From Actinacidiphila acididurans (GTDB taxonomy: Bacteria; Actinomycetota; Actinomycetes; Streptomycetales; Streptomycetaceae), in NCBI RefSeq assembly GCF_016918855.1, contig NZ_JADKYB010000006.1, positions 404,044 to 468,043 of the forward strand: DNA of 64,000 nt, read 5' to 3'. The notes beneath the pieces are model-generated. The model was not told the DNA's origin. It worked only from the letters and a program-made list of their open reading frames with translations, and did not search any database. Shown here in pieces: positions 62,371 through 64,000 of this stretch (the first letter of the stretch is position 1; every line of letters begins with the position of its first letter). Made by a program: the position numbers and the translations under genes.

Positions 62371-63630
62371 GTGACGGACATCGTCGACGAGCTGCAGTGG
62401 CGCGGACTGATCGCCGTATCCACTGACGAGGACGCACTGCGCAAGGCGTTCGCGGACGGCCCGGTCACGGTCTATTGCGGCTTCGACCCGACCGCGCCCA
62501 GCCTGCACGTCGGCAACCTGGTCCAGATCCTCACCATTCGCCGGCTCCAGCACGCCGGCCACCGGCCGCTCGGCCTGGTCGGCGGTGCCACCGGACTGAT
62601 CGGCGACCCCAAGCCCACCGCGGAGCGGACCCTCAACGATCCCGAGGTCGTCGCCGCCTGGGTGGACCGGGTACGCGGCCAGATCGAGCCCTTCCTCTCC
62701 TTCGAGGGCCCCAACGCCGCCGTCATGGTCAACAACCTCGACTGGACCGCGGGCCTGTCCGCGATCGAGTTCCTGCGCGACGTCGGCAAGCACTTCCGGG
62801 TGAACAAGATGATCACCAAGGAGGCCGTCTCCCGCCGGCTCAACTCCGAGCAGGGCATCAGCTACACGGAGTTCAGCTACCAGATCCTCCAGGGCATGGA
62901 CTTCCTGGAGCTGTACCGCCGGTACGGCTGCACGGTGCAGACCGGCGGCAGCGACCAGTGGGGCAACCTGACGGCCGGCATCGACCTGATCCACCGGGTC
63001 GAGGGGACCGCTGTGCACGCGCTGGCCACCCCGCTGATCACCAAGGCGGACGGCACCAAGTTCGGCAAGACCGAGGGCGGCGCGGTCTGGCTCGACCCGG
63101 AGATGACCACGCCTTACGCCTTCTACCAGTTCTGGCTGAACGCCGACGACCGGGACGTCTCCTCCTTCCTGCGCATCTTCAGCTTCAGGTCGCGGGAGGA
63201 GATCGAGGAGCTGGAACGCGCCACCGCCGAGCGGCCCCAGGCCCGCGAGGCCCAGCGCGCCCTCGCCGAGGAGCTCACCACCCTTGTCCACGGCGCCGAC
63301 CAGTGCGCCGCGGTTGTCGCCGCATCAAGGGCGTTGTTCGGCCAGGGCGATCTCGCCGGCCTCGACGAGCGCACCTTGGCCGCCGCCCTCAGCGAACTGC
63401 CGAAGGCCCAGGTCACCGAGCTCGCCCCGGTCGCGGACCTGTTCGCCCTGGTCGATCTGGTGCCCAGCAAGTCCGCCGCCCGCCGCACCATCAAGGAGGG
63501 CGGCGCGTACCTGAACAACGCCAAGGTGGAGACCGAGGACGCGGTCCCGGCGGCAAACGACCTGATCCACGGCCGCTGGCTGGTGCTGCGCCGCGGCAAG
63601 CGGAACCTCGGCGCGGTCGAACTCGCCTGA
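62371..63630 (+). CDS. tyrS: Tyrosyl-tRNA synthetase
   Basis: 419 aa. Class I aminoacyl-tRNA synthetase with HVGN (HIGH equivalent) in [23 protein letters not shown] for tyrosine binding, KFGKTEGG (KMSKS equivalent) and a C-terminal S4-like domain ([22 protein letters not shown]). GTG start; AGAGGAGA upstream. TAGGCT at 62292-62297 is a possible -10. Confidence 0.96.
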   Translation: MTDIVDELQWRGLIAVSTDEDALRKAFADGPVTVYCGFDPTAPSLHVGNLVQILTIRRLQHAGHRPLGLVGGATGLIGDPKPTAERTLNDPEVVAAWVDRVRGQIEPFLSFEGPNAAVMVNNLDWTAGLSAIEFLRDVGKHFRVNKMITKEAVSRRLNSEQGISYTEFSYQILQGMDFLELYRRYGCTVQTGGSDQWGNLTAGIDLIHRVEGTAVHALATPLITKADGTKFGKTEGGAVWLDPEMTTPYAFYQFWLNADDRDVSSFLRIFSFRSREEIEELERATAERPQAREAQRALAEELTTLVHGADQCAAVVAASRALFGQGDLAGLDERTLAAALSELPKAQVTELAPVADLFALVDLVPSKSAARRTIKEGGAYLNNAKVETEDAVPAANDLIHGRWLVLRRGKRNLGAVELA

Positions 63631-63666
63631 GACGGCTGGATATCCACGTTTGGGCGGCGGCCGAAC

Positions 63667-63695
63667 TTGACTCGGTCGCCGCCCCTGCGTAACGT
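63667..63695 (+). promoter_or_regulatory. Promoter with TTGACT and TAACGT, 17-bp spacer
   Basis: TTGACT at 63667-63672, 17-nt spacer, TAACGT at 63690-63695. Located 37 nt after the tyrS stop and reading toward the rRNA operon. A typical housekeeping-sigma promoter and probably one of several rrn promoters. Confidence 0.75.
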
Positions 63696-63860
63696 AGATC
63701 GAGCCGCTGAAACGGGGCGCAGGGTTCACACCAGGCCCCCGCGAGCGAGCGGCAACCCACTCACCAACGGCTTCCCGGACACCGGGTTGTCTTTCGGCAC
63801 GCCGGAATTCAATTCAAGCCGAAGATGAACCGCCGATTATGAATCGGTGAGGGAGTCCGG

Positions 63861-64000
63861 TAGAGTGGGAAACACGAAGGGAAAGCCCGGAGGGGTGCTG
63901 GGGACAGCAACCGAAGGCAGCTTCCGTTCTTTGAGAACTCAACAGCGTGCCAAAAGTCAACGCCAGATATGTTGATACCCCGTCCGGCGCGGTAATCGCG
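63861..64000 (+). promoter_or_regulatory. Ribosomal RNA operon promoter and leader (16S gene beyond right edge)
   Basis: TAGAGT at 63861-63866 is a strong -10. The following leader includes TTTGAGAACTCAACAGCGTG and CAACGCCAGATATGTTGATA, the conserved antitermination and processing region before 16S rRNA in Streptomyces. The rRNA itself starts outside this window. Confidence 0.93.

Overview
The window looks like a chromosomal segment of a Streptomyces-type actinomycete. It is very GC-rich with strong third-position GC bias, uses many GTG starts, and has repeated ATGA/GTGA stop-start overlaps. It carries DasR-type operators, a PHO box, and at its right edge the conserved leader of a Streptomyces ribosomal RNA operon. 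Most genes are conserved housekeeping genes. I see no prophage, insertion sequence, CRISPR array or tRNA.

Layout, 0-16 kb: a cobalamin-riboswitch-controlled cobD-cobQ pair (cobQ runs off the left edge), a phosphate transporter with a PHO box, an FAD amine oxidase divergent from a class II aldolase, then an unusual redox locus at 6.7-14.1 kb. That locus has an AMP-dependent ligase divergent from three translationally coupled oxidative genes (FAD monooxygenase, FMN 2-hydroxyacid oxidase, atypical P450) and a CPA2 antiporter. 16-30 kb: a hypothetical protein, an ABC-F ATPase with a tiny leader ORF, an enoyl-CoA hydratase, a six-gene Asp23/Gls24 envelope cluster, GH15 hydrolase and SDR, SURF1, a Cys-rich protein, and an exonuclease-BRCT protein. 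30-44 kb: sterol-desaturase-like protein, secreted subtilisin, acetate-type symporter with its DUF485 partner, moaA, tldD-pmbA, a DasR-controlled lytic polysaccharide monooxygenase, fabG-fabI and sixA. 44-64 kb: serB, a double-FHA ABC transporter, a transglycosylase, a queA-like gene with an expanded in-frame repeat, a two-component pair, an ABC ATPase, NfeD and SPFH proteins, TauE, HNH, PEBP and Spo0M proteins, a DNA glycosylase, tyrS and the rrn leader.

Two things stand out. First, a dispersed intergenic element with 21-bp inverted arms and a conserved core occurs three times, always between convergent genes; a smaller hairpin family shows a compensatory base-pair change between copies. Second, the 6.7-14.1 kb locus resembles a small biosynthetic or catabolic pathway that I cannot match to a described product. 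Other points are the 84-bp coding repeats in queA, 25-bp tandem repeats between serB and the FHA transporter, and several genes whose start lies 6-7 nt after a -10 element, as in leaderless mRNAs.

All calls come from reading the sequence and recalling protein families. No database search was run.
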